Source: an uncultured Oscillospiraceae bacterium
GTDB taxonomy: Bacteria; Bacillota; Clostridia; Oscillospirales; Ruminococcaceae
Assembly (NCBI GenBank): GCA_910578255.1
Contig: CAJTQM010000015.1
Span: 1-43,574 of the forward strand
Reading direction: 5' to 3'
Length of the DNA: 43,574 bases
Positions 15,032 through 23,631 of this stretch are shown here, one piece after another. Below the pieces are notes generated by a model. It was not told where the DNA came from. It searched no databases and saw only the letters and a program-made list of their open reading frames with translations. Both the position numbers and the translations under genes were made by a program. Each line of letters starts with the position of its first letter. Position 1 is the first letter of the stretch.

Positions 15032-16456
15032 CTATTTTAGCAGGCCAATCGCATCGCTGATGGTTTTTTCATAGGCCTCCCGGCCATACTTGTCCACCTC
15101 GGACTTGCTTTTCTCCTCGTGGGTCAGACAGCCGGCGCCGCCGATACAACCGCCGGTACAGGCCATCCCCTCGATAAAATTGCCGGGCAGAACATTTTTG
15201 GAGGCCTTTAAAAGCGCCATCCGGCATTGCTCGATTCCGTCGCAGGCCACCGGTTTTACCTCGAAATCCAGATTCTGTTCCTTCAGCGCCTGGGCCACCG
15301 CGTCGGACAATCCGCCGGAACGGGCAAAAATCCGCCCGTAATAGGAGGCGTTGTCCAGCACATCCTCCTCAAACTCGGAGATTTCCATGTCCCGGCTGTC
15401 AAACAGGGCTTGCAACTCCTCAAAGGTCAGCGCACTGTCGATATAAGGCGAGACGGTCTCTTTCTGAATCTCCATCTTCTTGGCAGTACAGGGGCCGATG
15501 AAGACGATCTTCGCCGTTGGGTCAACCCCCTTGATATACCGGCCGATGGCCCCCATCGGCGAAAGATTGTGAGAAACATGCTCATCCATCTGGGGGAATT
15601 TCTTGTGAATGTAGTCCACGAAGGCCGGACAGCAGGAACTGGTCAAAAAGCCCTTTTCCGCCAGTTCCGCCGCCTCTTCATAAGCGACCATATCGGCGCC
15701 TAACGCCACCTCTACCACACTGTGGAAGCCCAGTTTTTTGATGGCGGTGATCACCTGCCCCAGCTTGGCGTAGGAAAACTGGCTGGAAATAGAAGGAGCC
15801 ACCACCGCGTAGACCTTATACTTTTGGTTGTTTTCGCTTTCTTTAAGAAGCTTTACCACGTCGACGATAAAGGATTTGTCCGCGATGGCTCCCCAAGGGC
15901 ACATATACACGCAGGCCCCGCAGGAGATACACTTGCTGTTGTCGATCTGCGCCGCCTTAGATTCTGCGCTGGTGGAGATGGCGTCCACCTTGCAGGCGAT
16001 TTCGCAGGGGCGGCGCTTATTGATGATGGCGCTGTAAGGGCACGCCTTGGCACAGCGGCCGCAGTTGACGCACTTTTCCTTGTCGATATGGGCTCTTTGA
16101 TGCTCGTCAAACCGGATCGCATCCCGGGGGCAGACATCCTCGCACCGGTGGGCAAGGCAGCCCCGGCAGGATTCGGTGACCTCGTAGCCGCCCATAGGAC
16201 ATTCGTCGCAGGCAATATCGATGACCTCGATGACGTTGGGATTTTCCTTATAGCCGCCCATAGCCATATGGATCCGCTCGCTGACAATGGCCCGCTCCTT
16301 ATACACGCAGCAGCGCATAGTGGGCTCGTTGCCTGGGACGATGGTATAAGGGATATCGATATAGGCGTCCATCAGCCGGTCCTCAAAGGCGTGGCGCGCC
16401 ACCTCCCGCAGGACTTTATATTTTAGGTACTGTACTTTGGTATCAAATTTTCTCAT
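15032..16456 (-). CDS. [FeFe] hydrogenase, Group B-like monomeric type
   Basis: 474 residues. Cysteine-rich N-terminus: CRGCLAHRCEDVCP (97-109), CVNCGRCAKACP (129-139), CEIAC (151-155) and CISCGACVYMCP (176-186), for several [4Fe-4S] clusters. The H-cluster domain has all three signatures: LTSSCCPAF (C275/C276), GPCTAKKMEI (C323) and MACTGGCIGG (C433, C437), so all four H-cluster ligands are present. The N-terminal layout and L1/L3 variants fit Group B enzymes. Such proteins probably exchange electrons with ferredoxin to make or use H2. It is the last gene of the adhE-hyd operon, nine bases after the phosphatase gene, with AGGGGGAA as SD. Confidence 0.9.
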   Translation of the reverse strand: MRKFDTKVQYLKYKVLREVARHAFEDRLMDAYIDIPYTIVPGNEPTMRCCVYKERAIVSERIHMAMGGYKENPNVIEVIDIACDECPMGGYEVTESCRGCLAHRCEDVCPRDAIRFDEHQRAHIDKEKCVNCGRCAKACPYSAIINKRRPCEIACKVDAISTSAESKAAQIDNSKCISCGACVYMCPWGAIADKSFIVDVVKLLKESENNQKYKVYAVVAPSISSQFSYAKLGQVITAIKKLGFHSVVEVALGADMVAYEEAAELAEKGFLTSSCCPAFVDYIHKKFPQMDEHVSHNLSPMGAIGRYIKGVDPTAKIVFIGPCTAKKMEIQKETVSPYIDSALTFEELQALFDSRDMEISEFEEDVLDNASYYGRIFARSGGLSDAVAQALKEQNLDFEVKPVACDGIEQCRMALLKASKNVLPGNFIEGMACTGGCIGGAGCLTHEEKSKSEVDKYGREAYEKTISDAIGLLK

Positions 16457-16465
16457 AGGTTCCCC

Positions 16466-17638
16466 CTAAAAGTAGCTGACCTTAATTCGTTTTCCCATCT
16501 CTTTGAGCGACTGGCACAATTCGTCGACCAGCCGCATTTTGATGCTGAAGTTAATGGGCAGGTCCGGGTTCTGGTGGGCGGGATTGACCGCGCGGCCCAC
16601 ATAGAAGTTGATGTCGGTGGCCTCTTCGAACAGCATACGGGAAATCTGAGAGGCGCCGTCCTGCTTATAGCTCCACTTGGAGTATTCCTCGTTGTCCTCC
16701 AGATAGCTTTTGGCGTAGGACAGCACCCGGTTGATGGTGATCACCCCTTCGGTGACCAGATCGACCCCCTTGATGGTGGCGGTGGGCGGGATTTCCGGAT
16801 CCAGATACCCCAGATTCGGCTGAACCGTCTGGTGCAGAAAGCGGGCGGCCACCGTAGAGGAGGTGCCTCCGCAGACGATATGCTTTCCCTCTTTTGAAAA
16901 GAACAGTCCCAGCATTTTTTCATCGTCCGCCGGGTCGCTAGGCGGGCCGATCATCAGATTCACCTGCCGGCGCTGGCGCACCTTCATCACGCTGACGGTG
17001 GTATCGTCCCCCGGCTGATAGCCGTAAAGCTTGTTGCATTCGTCCAGCAGGATGGTGGCCAGGGTTTTGGCCGTAAAGTCCTTGTCGTACATCATCTCCA
17101 TAAACTCAATGATATTTTCCCGCTGCCAGCCAAAATTTAAAGACATGCCGATCCCCGCGTGGATGGCCCCGTCGCTGGTGGTAATAAAGGTATCGTTTTC
17201 CTTTAACTGGATTTTGGATTTATAGATGGTTTTTCCGCCGATTTCCATGGCGGTTTTTTCGTAGTCGAAATTCTTGCCGTCCCGCAGCAGAATAACCAGC
17301 GGGTTGTCGTACTGGATCAACTCCGCGTACTCGTTATTTTCCATGCGGATAATGGTAAAGGTGGAATAGGCCACCTGGCGCACCTCGCACACCGGAAGGG
17401 TATCCGCGATGGTTTGCACGCAGTTTTCCAGCGTCATATTGCTGGCCACCATGGTGGAGATGATCTTGGAGGTCAGGGTGGAAAGAATGTTGGCCTTTAC
17501 CCCGCTGCCCAATCCGTCGGCCAGAACCATGACCACCGAATCCGCCGAAGGCTCGACAATCTGCACCCGGTCGCCGCACAGCTGCTCTCCATACTTGTTT
17601 ACGCTGCGCCAGCCCAGGTCTACACAAAGATTATTCAT
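16466..17638 (-). CDS. SpoIIE-type PP2C serine phosphatase of the hydrogenase operon
   Basis: 390 residues. Residues 1-220 are a PP2C/SpoIIE phosphatase with metal-binding aspartates D41 (VLADGLGSG), D156 (TTSDGAIHAG) and D211/D212 (PGDDTTV). Residues about 225-390 form a second domain that I do not recognise (IVCGGTSSTVAARFL, NRVLSYAKSYLEDNEEYS). The start overlaps the end of hydS by eight bases, so the two are translationally coupled. The expected role is signal output of the PAS-hydrogenase sensor by removing phosphate from an unknown protein. No kinase or anti-sigma gene is in the window. Confidence 0.88.
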   Translation of the reverse strand: MNNLCVDLGWRSVNKYGEQLCGDRVQIVEPSADSVVMVLADGLGSGVKANILSTLTSKIISTMVASNMTLENCVQTIADTLPVCEVRQVAYSTFTIIRMENNEYAELIQYDNPLVILLRDGKNFDYEKTAMEIGGKTIYKSKIQLKENDTFITTSDGAIHAGIGMSLNFGWQRENIIEFMEMMYDKDFTAKTLATILLDECNKLYGYQPGDDTTVSVMKVRQRRQVNLMIGPPSDPADDEKMLGLFFSKEGKHIVCGGTSSTVAARFLHQTVQPNLGYLDPEIPPTATIKGVDLVTEGVITINRVLSYAKSYLEDNEEYSKWSYKQDGASQISRMLFEEATDINFYVGRAVNPAHQNPDLPINFSIKMRLVDELCQSLKEMGKRIKVSYF

Positions 17639-19304
17639 CGTTTAAGTACTCCTTCAGGTTGGTCAGCGCAATCTTGGTCTCGGCAGTGGTCTCCCCTAAC
17701 AACGACGCGATTTCCTGTACGATCCGCATCTGCTTGGCAACCACCTGGTCGGTGATTTCCACCGTCTGCTGGCGCACCTTTTCCTTTTGTACCCGCTGAT
17801 TTTCCTCATCGGTGATATCCCGCATCAGCACCAGCAAAATCCGGTAACTTTTGTCGTAGACTACGCTCATCTCCACATATTTTTCATACTCGGATAAAAA
17901 CATCCGCTTATTTTCCACATCGCGGCCGCTTTGGACCACCTCGAAAAAGATCTGCGGATCCAGCACCCGAACCACCTGGTCGCCCAGAATATCCGCCGGA
18001 CTGGACAGCCGCAGAATATTGCAGGCGGCGCCGTTGATCTGCTGCACCTCCAAAGACTCGTTGAGCGCGATAATGCCATTGGGGGAATTGCGGATAATCG
18101 TGTCGGAGAAGGTTTCGGCTTTCTCTTTTAGATAGGGCAGGCACATCGTGAGGTCCGCCTTGCCCAGAATAACAGCCTCGGCCTTTTCGCGGCAGGTGTT
18201 GTAGCCGCAGCTGCCGCAGTTGAGTTCGTCCGCCGGCGAGGTTTTGCCCATTCGCCGCAGAATTTCCTCAATGGCCCGGCTGCCGGGCATCTGCCGGTCG
18301 ATTCCCAGATAGGGAATCTCCTTTTCCAACGATTTTTCCGGCTGCTGGACCGAAAAATCTTCCTTGCCCGCGTACCGGTCCACCGCTAAAAAGTCGCTGA
18401 TCACCGAGCGGCGGTTCTTTTCCATCGCCGGTCCGCCGATGCAGCTGCCCTGGCAGGCGCTCATCTCGATAAAGCAGTGGGAAAGCTGCCCGCTGGCAAT
18501 TTCTTTCAGCGCGTGGATACAGTTTTCCGTCCCGTCGACGGTCAGGCGGCTGTATCCCTCTTCCTGCCAGTCCATGGTACGCAGAATCCCGCCGGAGGTG
18601 GGGAACAGCCGGGCGCGGCTATTTTCCTCTTTCTCCTGCTTTTGCTCTGGGACCACCTTTTCCTCCGCCATCCACTGGGTCAGCTCCTCGAAGGTCAGCA
18701 CGCAATCCACCAGTCCGCCATAGGCTTCCGCTTCGGCCTTTTTGGAAATGCAGGGCCCGATGAATACGGTTTTTGCGTTTGGATGCCGCTCCTTGATTAA
18801 GCGGCAATGGGCCAGCATCGGCGATTCGACCTTTGCCAGGAAGGGCAGAGCCTCCGGGAAATACTTTTGGATCAGCAGGTTGACCGAATGGCAACAGGAG
18901 GAGATAATGACCTCCTGTTTTTCTTCTTTTACCAGTCGTTCGTATTCCCGCTTAACCACCGTCGCGCCGATGGCGGTTTCCTCCGCCGCCGTAAAGCCCA
19001 GCTTTTGCAGTGCCTTTTCCATGGAGCCAATCCCCACCCCGGGGTAATTGGCCACAAAGGAGGGGGCCAAGCTTACATACACCGGTGCGCCGGAGGCGAT
19101 CAGCGCCTTGGCCGCCTCGGTATCGTTTCGGATTTCCTTGGCGTTTTGCGGGCAGTTGACAAAGCACTGCCCGCATAAAATGCACTCGTTATCCACAATA
19201 TTGGCTTGGTGGTTAGAAAACTTAATGGACTTCACCGGGCAGTGCCGGATACATTTATAGCAGTTTTTGCAGTTGGACTTTTTGAGTTTTAAGTATTTGG
19301 TCAT
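17631..19304 (-). CDS. hydS: Sensory-type [FeFe] hydrogenase with PAS domain (HydS-like, Group C)
   Basis: 557 residues. Two [4Fe-4S] sites are at the N-terminus (C12/15/18/22 and C41/44/47/51). The H-cluster domain has L1 SSCCHS (C137/138), L2 GPCISKK (C185) and L3 SACQGSCIGG (C284, C288). Next comes a four-Cys Fe-S module CGSCGYNTC...C (C363, C366, C371, C388), a PAS domain (about 400-500) and a C-terminal helical/coiled-coil segment. L1 lacks the Pro and aromatic residue of catalytic enzymes (TSCCP-x-W), as in sensory Group C proteins. The likely job is sensing H2 or redox state and passing the signal through PAS to the SpoIIE-type phosphatase encoded immediately downstream. Confidence 0.9.
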   Translation of the reverse strand: MTKYLKLKKSNCKNCYKCIRHCPVKSIKFSNHQANIVDNECILCGQCFVNCPQNAKEIRNDTEAAKALIASGAPVYVSLAPSFVANYPGVGIGSMEKALQKLGFTAAEETAIGATVVKREYERLVKEEKQEVIISSCCHSVNLLIQKYFPEALPFLAKVESPMLAHCRLIKERHPNAKTVFIGPCISKKAEAEAYGGLVDCVLTFEELTQWMAEEKVVPEQKQEKEENSRARLFPTSGGILRTMDWQEEGYSRLTVDGTENCIHALKEIASGQLSHCFIEMSACQGSCIGGPAMEKNRRSVISDFLAVDRYAGKEDFSVQQPEKSLEKEIPYLGIDRQMPGSRAIEEILRRMGKTSPADELNCGSCGYNTCREKAEAVILGKADLTMCLPYLKEKAETFSDTIIRNSPNGIIALNESLEVQQINGAACNILRLSSPADILGDQVVRVLDPQIFFEVVQSGRDVENKRMFLSEYEKYVEMSVVYDKSYRILLVLMRDITDEENQRVQKEKVRQQTVEITDQVVAKQMRIVQEIASLLGETTAETKIALTNLKEYLNDE

Positions 19305-19310
19305 ACCCCT

Positions 19311-19559
19311 TTACCCCTTTACCGGCGTCAATATATATTTTTGGAAGATCTCCGGGAAGGTTTCCGGAGAAACGCCGGTAATAATTTCGTCGTCGACCTT
19401 GATGCTTACGCCGTGGGTACATTTTCCCAGGCAGAAAGCGGCGCTTAAATTCACCTGATCGGTCAGATGGTTTTCCTCCAGCGCTTTTTTCATCAGCTCA
19501 ATGATTTGATACGATCCTTTTAAATGGCAGGAACTTCCCACGCAGACATAAACGTTCAT
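19311..19559 (-). CDS. Thioredoxin-like [2Fe-2S] ferredoxin
   Basis: 82 residues: CVGSSCHLKGS near the start and AAFCLGKCTHG in the middle give the C-x4-C and C-x3-C ligand pairs of thioredoxin-fold [2Fe-2S] ferredoxins (related to NuoE/HydC subunits). It is a small electron carrier or a subunit for the neighbouring hydrogenases. SD AAGGAGAG lies five bases before the ATG. It starts 11 bases after adhE and ends six bases before hydS, so it belongs to the operon. Confidence 0.9.
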   Translation of the reverse strand: MNVYVCVGSSCHLKGSYQIIELMKKALEENHLTDQVNLSAAFCLGKCTHGVSIKVDDEIITGVSPETFPEIFQKYILTPVKG

Positions 19560-19570
19560 CGTCTCTCTCC

Positions 19571-22195
19571 TTATTCTCCGTAATAGGCTTGACGGTAGAT
19601 CTCCGCTAATTCGCTGACCAGCGGGTAACGGGGATTGGCCGTGGTACACTGATCCTCAAAGGCCCGCTCGGCAAGTCCGGGCAGCGCTTTTAAGAAGGTC
19701 TGTTCATCCACGCCGCATTCCCGAATGCTCATGGGAACATTTAATTCTTTCATCAGTCCCCGAATCGCCCCGATCAGGCTGGCGATCTGCTCTTGCTGGG
19801 TTTTGCCCTCCAGGCCCAGATAGCGGGCGATCTGCGCGTAGCGTTTATCCGCTACAAATTTATCATATTTGGGAAAGATTGTAAACTTGGTGGGCTTTTG
19901 GGCGTTATAGGCGATGACATAGGGTAACAGCACTGCGTTGGCCCGTCCATGGGGGATGTGGAATTCGCCGCCCAGCTTATGGGCCAGCGAATGGTTGATG
20001 CCCAAAAAGGCGTTGGAGAAGGCCATCCCCGCGATACATGAGGCGTTGTGGACCTTTTCTCTGGCCTCCGCGTCGCCGGCGTCCCGCCAGCTGCGGGGCA
20101 GGTAATCGAAAATCAGTTCGATGGCCTTGATGGCAAGTCCGTCGGTATAATCGGTGGCCATAACCGAAACATACGCCTCAATCGCGTGGGTCAGCACGTC
20201 CATACCGGTGTCCGCCGTGATGGATTTGGGCATGGTGTAAACAAACTGCGGGTCGATAATCGCCACATCCGGGGTCAGCTCATAGTCGGCCAGCGGATAT
20301 TTGATGTTTCCGTTCTTTTTGTCGGTGATGACCGAGAAGGGGGTCACCTCGCTGCCGGTGCCGGAGGAGGTGGGGATGGCGACCATCTGGGTCTTTTTGC
20401 CCAGGTTCGGGAAGTGAAAGGCCCTTTTGCGGATATCCAAAAACTTTAAGCGCAGTCCGTCAAAGCTGGTTTCGGGATTCTCATAGAATAGCCACATGCC
20501 CTTGGCCGCGTCGATGGCCGATCCGCCGCCCAAAGCGATAATCACGTCCGGCTGGAAAGCGTTCATGGCGCGCACGCCGTTTTGAATGGTTTCCACCGAC
20601 GGGTCCGGCTCCACCTCGGAGAAGATTTCGCAGTGGCAGTATTCGCTGCGCTTGCGCAGGAAATACAACACCTTATCCACATAGCCCAGCTTTACCATCA
20701 TGGGGTCGGATACGATGAAGGCCCGGGAGATATTGGGCATCACCTGCAGATACTGAACCGAATCCTTCTCAAAATAGATCTTCGGCGGGATTTTGAACCA
20801 TTGCATATTGACTCTCCTCTGGGCGATGCGCTTTTTATTGATCAGATTGACCGAGGACACATTGGAGGTGGTGGAGTTGCGCCCAAAGGATCCGCAGCCA
20901 AGGGTTAAGGACGGGGTGTTGGTGTTGTAAATATCGCCGATGGCTCCCTGGGAGGAGGGGGAGTTGGCGATGACCCGTCCCACCTTCATCTCCTCGCCGT
21001 ACCGGACACACAGGTCCTGGTCGTCGCTGTGAATGACCGCCGAATGACCAAGGCCCCCTAATTCCAGCATGGCCTTGGCGTACTGAAAGCCCTGGCGCTC
21101 ATCCTCGCAGACAAAGTAGGCCAGCACCGGAGAAAGCTTCTCCAGGCTCAGCGGATACTGGCGAGAAGGCTCCGGTAGACGGGCCAGCAGAATCTTGGTG
21201 CCTTCAGGCACCTCGACGCCGGCGTTTTTAGCAATTTCTTGCGCCGGATGGCCGACAACCGCCGGATTGACCGCCATTTTATCCAGATTGATGACGTATT
21301 TTGTCACCAGTTCCGTCTCTTTTTTGTTTAAGAAGTAGCAGTTATTTTCCTTCATGATCCGCTCAAAGTCCTCGTGGATTTCCTTGTCCACAATCACCGC
21401 CTGTTCGGAAGCGCAGATCATGCCGTTGTCAAAGGTTTTGGAAATGATCAGATCGGTGCAGGCCCGGGCCAGATCGACCTTTTTGTTAATGTAGCAGGGC
21501 ACGTTGCCGGGACCGACGCCCAGTGCCGGCTTACCTGCGCTGTAGGCCGATTTTACCATTCCGGCGCCGCCGGTGGCCAAAATCAGCGACACGCCCCGAT
21601 GGTTCATCAAGGCGGAGGTCGCGTCCAGCGAAGGGGTCTCGATCCACTGAATGCAGTATTCCGGCGCGCCGGCCTTGACTGCCGCGTCCCGCAAAATCCG
21701 CGCCGCCTCGGCAGAGCATTTCTGGGCAGAAGGATGGAAGCCGAAAATAATCGGGTTGCGGGTCTTGGCGCAGATGAGCGATTTAAACATGGTGGTAGAA
21801 GTGGGGTTGGTCACCGGGGTGACGCCGGCCACAACGCCCACCGGCTCGGCGACCTCCACATAGCCTTCCATCTCGTTTTCGTCGATTACGCCGACGGTTT
21901 TCTGCTTTTTGATGCTGTGCCAGATATATTCGGTGGAGAAAATGTTCTTGATAACCTTATCCTCCATAATGCCGCGGCCCGTTTCCTCGTAGGCCATTTT
22001 CGCCAACATCATATGTTTATCCAATCCTGCCAGTGTCATGGCGTGGACAATTTTGTCCACCTGCTCCTGGCTCAATTCCATATATTCCCGCAGCGCCTGC
22101 TGGGCGTTTTCCACCAACCGGTCCACCATTTCAAAGGTGTCCATCGGCACTGCTTTTTCCTGCTTCTTCTCCGCTTTTTCCTCTTTTTTCTGCAT
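19571..22195 (-). CDS. adhE: Bifunctional acetaldehyde-CoA/alcohol dehydrogenase AdhE
   Basis: 874 residues, normal length. After a short Lys/Glu-rich start, residues about 20-450 form a CoA-acylating aldehyde dehydrogenase (VAEPVGVVAGVTPVTNPTST; catalytic Cys in DNGMICASEQ). Residues about 470-870 form an iron-dependent alcohol dehydrogenase (ALGGGSAIDAAKGMW, IPTSSGTGSEVTPF, GMAFSNAFLGINHSLAHKLGG with metal-binding His). It reduces acetyl-CoA to ethanol with two NADH and assembles into spirosome filaments in other species. It is the first gene of the hydrogenase operon, with SD GGAGG eight bases before the ATG. A Rex-like operator overlaps its promoter. Confidence 0.98.
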   Translation of the reverse strand: MQKKEEKAEKKQEKAVPMDTFEMVDRLVENAQQALREYMELSQEQVDKIVHAMTLAGLDKHMMLAKMAYEETGRGIMEDKVIKNIFSTEYIWHSIKKQKTVGVIDENEMEGYVEVAEPVGVVAGVTPVTNPTSTTMFKSLICAKTRNPIIFGFHPSAQKCSAEAARILRDAAVKAGAPEYCIQWIETPSLDATSALMNHRGVSLILATGGAGMVKSAYSAGKPALGVGPGNVPCYINKKVDLARACTDLIISKTFDNGMICASEQAVIVDKEIHEDFERIMKENNCYFLNKKETELVTKYVINLDKMAVNPAVVGHPAQEIAKNAGVEVPEGTKILLARLPEPSRQYPLSLEKLSPVLAYFVCEDERQGFQYAKAMLELGGLGHSAVIHSDDQDLCVRYGEEMKVGRVIANSPSSQGAIGDIYNTNTPSLTLGCGSFGRNSTTSNVSSVNLINKKRIAQRRVNMQWFKIPPKIYFEKDSVQYLQVMPNISRAFIVSDPMMVKLGYVDKVLYFLRKRSEYCHCEIFSEVEPDPSVETIQNGVRAMNAFQPDVIIALGGGSAIDAAKGMWLFYENPETSFDGLRLKFLDIRKRAFHFPNLGKKTQMVAIPTSSGTGSEVTPFSVITDKKNGNIKYPLADYELTPDVAIIDPQFVYTMPKSITADTGMDVLTHAIEAYVSVMATDYTDGLAIKAIELIFDYLPRSWRDAGDAEAREKVHNASCIAGMAFSNAFLGINHSLAHKLGGEFHIPHGRANAVLLPYVIAYNAQKPTKFTIFPKYDKFVADKRYAQIARYLGLEGKTQQEQIASLIGAIRGLMKELNVPMSIRECGVDEQTFLKALPGLAERAFEDQCTTANPRYPLVSELAEIYRQAYYGE

Positions 22196-22226
22196 ACTTC
22201 ATTCCTCCCTTGATTGTTCCCGGCAC

Positions 22227-22250
22227 AAAAACGGCGGACAATCGCCGCTT
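22227..22250 (-). terminator. Terminator-like hairpin inside the adhE leader (possible attenuator)
   Basis: Minus strand: AAGCGGCG, loop ATTGTC, CGCCGTTT, within a T-run (TTTTTG). It lies 30 bases before the adhE ATG and far downstream of the predicted promoter, so it would cut the adhE transcript unless antiterminated. Another imperfect hairpin lies at about 22291-22310. Confidence 0.5.
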
Positions 22251-22351
22251 TATCCCGTTATGATCTGCTGCTCAAAGCCTGTTCGCCAAAAGCCCGGCGG
22301 TCCTTTCCAAAAAGGTCCCCTCCTCTTTTCTGATTCGGTTTCACTTTTTGT

Positions 22352-22369
22352 TCGTTATTATTTTAACAA
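22352..22369. promoter_or_regulatory. Rex-like operator at the adhE promoter
   Basis: TCGTTATTATTTTAACAA matches the clostridial Rex operator TTGTTAAnnnnTTAACAA at 12 of 14 defined positions, with a perfect right half. It overlaps the predicted -10 box of adhE. Rex is an NADH/NAD-sensing repressor that commonly controls adhE. No rex gene is in the window. Confidence 0.6.
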
Positions 22370-22388
22370 AGATGGTCTTGGTTGTGTA
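22360..22388 (-). promoter_or_regulatory. Predicted promoter of the adhE-hyd operon
   Basis: Minus strand: TACACA (22388-22383), 17 bases, TAAAAT (22365-22360). It gives a leader of about 155 nt. The A/T-rich DNA upstream (22380-22460) could hold sites for the adjacent LysR regulator. Confidence 0.45.
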
Positions 22389-22482
22389 ATGTATTTTTCA
22401 TATGGATAACATGTCGTTTTCTATATGATATTTATACCTTTTAATACATGCTATAGCCTGACAAATGCTGCAACGGATCAGG

Positions 22483-23430
22483 TCACCGGCCGCCTTTTTC
22501 TTTCTTTTCCCGGATCGGCGGGACCATCTGCGCCCAAGCCTGTGTAAGTTCCCGAAGAAATGCTTCTTCCCAGGGATTGGGGCGGTATCCTTCCAAACAG
22601 ATCAGCAGGTCCTTTGTCCGCACGTCGCCGCATTTTCTCTGTACCAGCTGGTATCGGTCCAGTATGGCCGATGGCATCGGAGCGGTCCAAGCATAGCTGC
22701 CCGGGACCTGGCATAGCAGGTCAAATTGGCTGCCCCGCTCATAGATCCGGATTCTTTTCCCGGCAGGCGGTTTTTCCCGCCGGACACTTTCCAAATTCGG
22801 AAGGCCGGGGACTGTCCCGTCCCCATAGAAGATTTCCGTATACGGGTGAAGATCCTCCGGCGTGAAAGCGGCTGCCTTTGCCAGCGGATGGTCTTGGGAA
22901 AACAGCACCTGATAGGTAAAATCCCGCAGGGGCCGGACGATGATAGACTGGTCCGCCAAAAGGCTTCGAAGAGAATCTTCCTGACCCGCCGGACAGCGGA
23001 TAATCCCAAGGTCGCTTTCTCGCTGGGCTACATCCCGGATGACGCCGCCGGAATCGGTTTCTTTAAAACGGATATCCGGCCGCTGGGACTCTTCCATCCG
23101 GCAGAGGAACCGGCCGAAGGCATAGGCGATATACCCGTCCCTCGCAACGGAAATATAAAAGCGAGGCCGCTCCCCGGAAAGGCGGTACAGATTTTCGATT
23201 TGCTCTACCTGATCGAGGATACTTTTGGCATAGCGCAGAAATTCTTCCCCCTGCGCGGTGGGAAGTACCCCCTTTGAGGTGCGTTTAAAAAGGACGATCC
23301 CCAGATTTTTCTCCAGTTCCTTGATCGCTTTGCTTAAATTGGGCTGCCCCATATAAAGGTTTTGTGCCGCTTGGGTGATGGAGCCGGTTTTTTCGACCTC
23401 CACCACATATTTTAGGTGCTGTAAATTCAC
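22483..23430 (-). CDS. LysR-family transcriptional regulator
   Basis: 315 residues from a GTG start with GGGGGG six bases upstream; the product starts MNLQHLKYVVEVEKTGSITQAAQNLYMGQPNLSKAIKELE, the LysR helix-turn-helix. The rest is a periplasmic-binding-like effector domain. It is on the same strand as adhE, about 290 bases upstream, with no clear terminator between, so it may regulate adhE and itself. The effector is unknown. Confidence 0.92.
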   Translation of the reverse strand: MNLQHLKYVVEVEKTGSITQAAQNLYMGQPNLSKAIKELEKNLGIVLFKRTSKGVLPTAQGEEFLRYAKSILDQVEQIENLYRLSGERPRFYISVARDGYIAYAFGRFLCRMEESQRPDIRFKETDSGGVIRDVAQRESDLGIIRCPAGQEDSLRSLLADQSIIVRPLRDFTYQVLFSQDHPLAKAAAFTPEDLHPYTEIFYGDGTVPGLPNLESVRREKPPAGKRIRIYERGSQFDLLCQVPGSYAWTAPMPSAILDRYQLVQRKCGDVRTKDLLICLEGYRPNPWEEAFLRELTQAWAQMVPPIREKKEKGGR

Positions 23431-23533
23431 GGCGGTCCCCCCTTTATTTTTCTCTTCCCTTGAACAATAGCATAACCCGGCGAATCGCGCAACCGCTTTC
23501 TTTTTCCTTGCCAAAATTTCCTGCTTGCCGGCA

Positions 23534-23562
23534 TTGCGGCGGCCGCAAAAGCCTGTTATAAT
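23534..23562 (+). promoter_or_regulatory. Predicted promoter of mnmE-mnmG-rsmG
   Basis: TTGCGG, 17 bases, TATAAT. It is 70 bases upstream of the mnmE ATG and identical in both boxes to the flavodoxin promoter. Confidence 0.65.
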
Positions 23563-23631
23563 AGGCTCACTGGAAAAAATCCGATTGTCCCGCCGCATTT
23601 TGTGTCCGGGCAGCGGGAAAGGAGTGACGCC

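Noticed and set aside
15227..16426. Long open frames on the plus strand opposite the Group B-like hydrogenase gene
   Set aside because: They run antisense to a well-supported gene, lack SD sites and recognisable domains, and arise from GC-rich codon use.
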